Positions 4,825 through 6,861 of a DNA stretch of 6,861 nt are shown here, in pieces. Source of the DNA: Hyphomicrobiales bacterium (GTDB taxonomy: Bacteria; Pseudomonadota; Alphaproteobacteria; Rhizobiales; Aestuariivirgaceae). The stretch covers positions 1-6,861 of the forward strand of contig JABDJG010000069.1 in the NCBI GenBank assembly GCA_013002595.1. Direction: 5' to 3'. The first letter of the stretch is position 1. Each line of letters starts with the position of its first letter. Both the position numbers and the translations under genes were made by a program. The notes beneath the pieces were generated by a model that was not told the DNA's origin, made no database searches, and saw nothing but the letters and a program-made list of their open reading frames with translations.

Positions 4825-5769
4825 TCAGTGTCCTCCCTTGCCGCCGCCGAGTATCTTGTCGAGCTTGAGCAGGCGCGATGCGATGAACAGCGTGCCAAGG
4901 GTCAGCACCAGCAAGACGACACCCAGTGCACTTGCCGCACCCCAGTTGAAGAACAGTTCGATTTTGTCGGTGATGCTCATGGACACCATGATGACGCGTC
5001 CGCCGCCGAGGACGGCCGGCGTCACGAAGAAACCAAGGCACAGGACGAATACGATCAATGCGCCGGCGAACAGGCCGGGCAGCGACAGCGGGAAGAAGAC
5101 CTTCCAGAACGCCTGGGTCGGCCTTGCGCCAAGATTGGCGGCGGCTTTGACGAAGTTTGCATCTATGGCCTTCATCGACCCGTAAACAGGCAACACAAGG
5201 AATGGCAGCATGATGTGGACCATGCCGATGAGGGTGCCGTTGAGGTTATGGACGATCTTGATCGGGGTGTCCCACAGGCCCAAGTCGATCGCCCAGGTGT
5301 TGATCAGGCCCTTGCGCTGCAGCAGCACCAGCCAGGCATAGGTGCGCACCAGCAGTGATGTCCAGAAAGGCAACAGCACGGTGACCATGCAGATTGCCGC
5401 GGCGCGGCGCGGCAACTGGGCCAGGAAATAGGCAAGCGGATATCCGATGACCGCACAGATGAGGGTGGTCAGGAAGCTGACCTGGAAAGTGGTCCAGAAA
5501 ATGCGCGCATAGGATTTGCCATCCAGCATGCGCTGGTAGTGTTCGAAGGAAAATGCCCCGTCATCGTTCAGGAACGACAGGTAGAACAGCCAGACAACCG
5601 GCAGCACCATGATGATGGTGACAAGAAACAGGGCAGGCGAGCACAGGCCGAACAGCCGGAGCCGCTCCATGAAGGCATCTTTCTTCAGGCCCTCGGCATT
5701 AGGGGCGCCGCCGCTGCGGGCATCGTGGTCAACGCTAGAACGTGTGTGAAGGGTTTCAGCAACGCTCAT
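4825..5769 (-). CDS. ABC transporter permease, spermidine/putrescine type (PotB-like)
   Basis: A 314-residue inner-membrane permease, the first transmembrane subunit of the importer. A polar N-terminal tail of about 38 residues precedes roughly six membrane segments (near 43-65, 96-118, 124-148, 178-198, 228-250, 277-299). The EAA-type loop is at about 208-231 (AAANLGARPTQAFWKV, then FPLSLPG). It is followed by GFFVTPAVLGGG, a hallmark of the PotB branch. The start at 5769 follows the ATPase stop by four bases, with GGGAG nine bases upstream. The lysine/glycine-rich C-terminus ends one base before the next permease. It pairs with the PotC-like subunit to form the membrane channel; the binding protein that sets specificity is not in the window. 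Confidence 0.9.
   Translation of the reverse strand: MSVAETLHTRSSVDHDARSGGAPNAEGLKKDAFMERLRLFGLCSPALFLVTIIMVLPVVWLFYLSFLNDDGAFSFEHYQRMLDGKSYARIFWTTFQVSFLTTLICAVIGYPLAYFLAQLPRRAAAICMVTVLLPFWTSLLVRTYAWLVLLQRKGLINTWAIDLGLWDTPIKIVHNLNGTLIGMVHIMLPFLVLPVYGSMKAIDANFVKAAANLGARPTQAFWKVFFPLSLPGLFAGALIVFVLCLGFFVTPAVLGGGRVIMVSMSITDKIELFFNWGAASALGVVLLVLTLGTLFIASRLLKLDKILGGGKGGH
4832..4838 (-). promoter_or_regulatory. Ribosome binding site of the PotC-like gene
   Basis: AGGGAGG on the minus strand, eight bases before the ATG at 4823 and inside the last codons of the PotB-like gene. It fixes the start and rules against the longer reading from 4898. Confidence 0.65.
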
Positions 5770-5773
5770 TGCA

Positions 5774-6861
5774 TCAATCTCCCGTATCCGGGATCAGAAC
5801 CGTGTCGTCCTTGTGCAGGCCAAGGGTAACAGATGCGCCAATTTGCGGGGCATTCGCCATGCTGTCCTTTTGGGTGGCGCCGCGTACAGCGACCTGGGTC
5901 CCGTCAGCCAAACCGGCATACATCAGATAGCTTTCGCCCTGGAACACCAGATCATTTACCGTGCCCTTGAAGATATTCACATCCTTGGGCTTGCGGCCGG
6001 ACACGAAAGACAATCGCTCCGGACGCATCATGAGGTTGTACTTCGTGGCGCCATCGGGTTTCGTTGCCGTTATCAGCGCCGTGCCGTCGTAGCTTGCCTT
6101 GCCACCAGCAACCGCGACCGGGACAAATGTGGACTCGCCAATGAAGTCAGCCACGAACGTGTTGGCGGGATAGTCATAAATCGTGCGCGGCACATCCAGC
6201 TGCATGAGCCGGCCGTGGTTGATGACGGCAATCCGGTCCGACATGGTCAGCGCCTCGCGCTGGTCGTGGGTGACATAGACCGTTGTCATGCCCAGCTTGT
6301 CGTGCAGATGGCGCAGCTCGATCTGCATGTGTTCGCGCAGCTTCTTGTCGAGCGCCGAGAGCGGCTCATCCATCAACAGAATGCGGGGTTCAAAGACGAT
6401 GGCGCGGGCAAGGGCAACACGCTGTTTCTGGCCGCCGGATAGCTGGTGGATGCCGCGTTCGCCATAACCGCCGAGCTGCACCGTTTCCAGGGCGCCCTCG
6501 ACACGGTCGGCGAGCTCGGAGCCCTGCACATTGCGCAATTTGAGCGGGAAGCCGACATTGGCGGCAACGCTCATGTGCGGGAACAGGGCGTAATTCTGGA
6601 AAACCATGCCGACATCGCGCTTGTGCGGCGGCATGCGAATGACTTCGGTGTCTCCGAATTTCAGGCTGCCATGGTCGGGTCGGGTAAAGCCTGCCAACAC
6701 CATCAGCAATGTCGTCTTGCCGGATCCGGAAGGACCCAGGAGGGTCAGAAATTCGCCGCTCTTTACATCCAAAGAGACTTTGTCGAGTGCAAAGACCTTG
6801 CCGTAGGTCTTGGTCACGTCGTTGATAAATATCGGAAGCGCCTCGCCCCGCGCCTGGCTAT
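5774..6861 (-). CDS. ABC transporter ATP-binding protein, spermidine/putrescine type (PotA-like), 5' partial
   Basis: ATPase subunit of the importer. The frame is open to the right edge. A GTG at 6817 could be read as a start, but the residues before it (ALPIFINDV) form the first beta strand expected in this family, so the true start lies beyond the window. Numbering from that GTG: Walker A GPSGSGKT at 28-35, Q-loop VFQNYALFPH at 72-81, signature LSGGQ at 126-130, Walker B LLMDEP with D150/E151, D-loop SALD, and switch H184. A C-terminal TOBE_2-type regulatory domain covers about 230-345, with RPE at 265-267. All catalytic motifs are intact. ATP hydrolysis by the dimer at the inner face of the membrane drives uptake through the two permeases encoded just downstream. 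The four-base gap to the PotB-like gene marks an operon. Confidence 0.92.
   Translation of the reverse strand, partial: SQARGEALPIFINDVTKTYGKVFALDKVSLDVKSGEFLTLLGPSGSGKTTLLMVLAGFTRPDHGSLKFGDTEVIRMPPHKRDVGMVFQNYALFPHMSVAANVGFPLKLRNVQGSELADRVEGALETVQLGGYGERGIHQLSGGQKQRVALARAIVFEPRILLMDEPLSALDKKLREHMQIELRHLHDKLGMTTVYVTHDQREALTMSDRIAVINHGRLMQLDVPRTIYDYPANTFVADFIGESTFVPVAVAGGKASYDGTALITATKPDGATKYNLMMRPERLSFVSGRKPKDVNIFKGTVNDLVFQGESYLMYAGLADGTQVAVRGATQKDSMANAPQIGASVTLGLHKDDTVLIPDTGD
5779..5783 (-). promoter_or_regulatory. Ribosome binding site of the PotB-like gene
   Basis: GGGAG on the minus strand, nine bases before the ATG at 5769. It overlaps the 3' end of the ATPase gene, which suits coupled translation of the operon. 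Confidence 0.5.

Noticed and set aside
4824..4898. Upstream extension of the PotC-like permease to an ATG at 4898
   Set aside because: It would overlap the PotB-like gene by 25 codons; the ATG at 4823 has a strong ribosome binding site and fits the family N-terminus.
4774..5358. Plus-strand open frame of 194 codons opposite the permease genes
   Set aside because: Very rich in Gln/Asp/His/Arg, the usual antisense image of hydrophobic membrane segments.
5813..6442. Plus-strand open frame of 209 codons opposite the ATPase gene
   Set aside because: Shadow of a gene with all ABC ATPase motifs intact; the translation has no family resemblance.

Overview
The window looks like part of the chromosome of an alphaproteobacterium, most likely of the Hyphomicrobiales (Rhizobiales) or a related order. 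Three things point there: GC-rich coding sequence (judged by eye), a tRNA-His gene without G-1 and with A73 (a known alphaproteobacterial peculiarity), and an intergenic palindrome of the kind scattered through rhizobial genomes. The genus cannot be named from the sequence alone.

Layout, left to right. (1) The 3' part of an enolase-superfamily gene (mandelate racemase subgroup) lies on the plus strand, ends at 727 and has lost its start to the window edge. (2) Tail to tail with it, on the minus strand, is a complete gene for a Lon-type serine protease with an N-terminal AAA-like module (YcbZ/LonB/LonC-like). Its proteolytic Ser-Lys dyad is intact, but its Walker A and B motifs are degenerate. 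(3) From 3300 to 3850, all on the minus strand, is a compact cluster of four foldable tRNA genes plus one tRNA-like element. In transcription order they are Pro(UGG), a class I tRNA with anticodon UAA, a class I tRNA with anticodon UAG, a perfect 13-bp palindrome, His(GUG), and the tRNA-like element. All five encode CCA and have A73. (4) From 4002 to the right edge, on the minus strand, is a tightly packed ABC-importer operon of the spermidine/putrescine (Pot) type: ATPase, permease 1, permease 2. The solute-binding protein gene is not in the window.

The protein-coding parts are ordinary. The ABC genes form one transport complex; the protease and the enolase-family enzyme have no visible functional link to it. 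The part that deserves attention is the tRNA cluster. Two members carry leucine anticodons on short-variable-loop bodies, which bacterial tRNA-Leu should not have. The Pro tRNA has A37 instead of the usual G37. The last element has a good T arm, an anticodon-type hairpin and CCA, but no D arm. Together they look like an accessory set of divergent tRNAs and not a standard housekeeping cluster.
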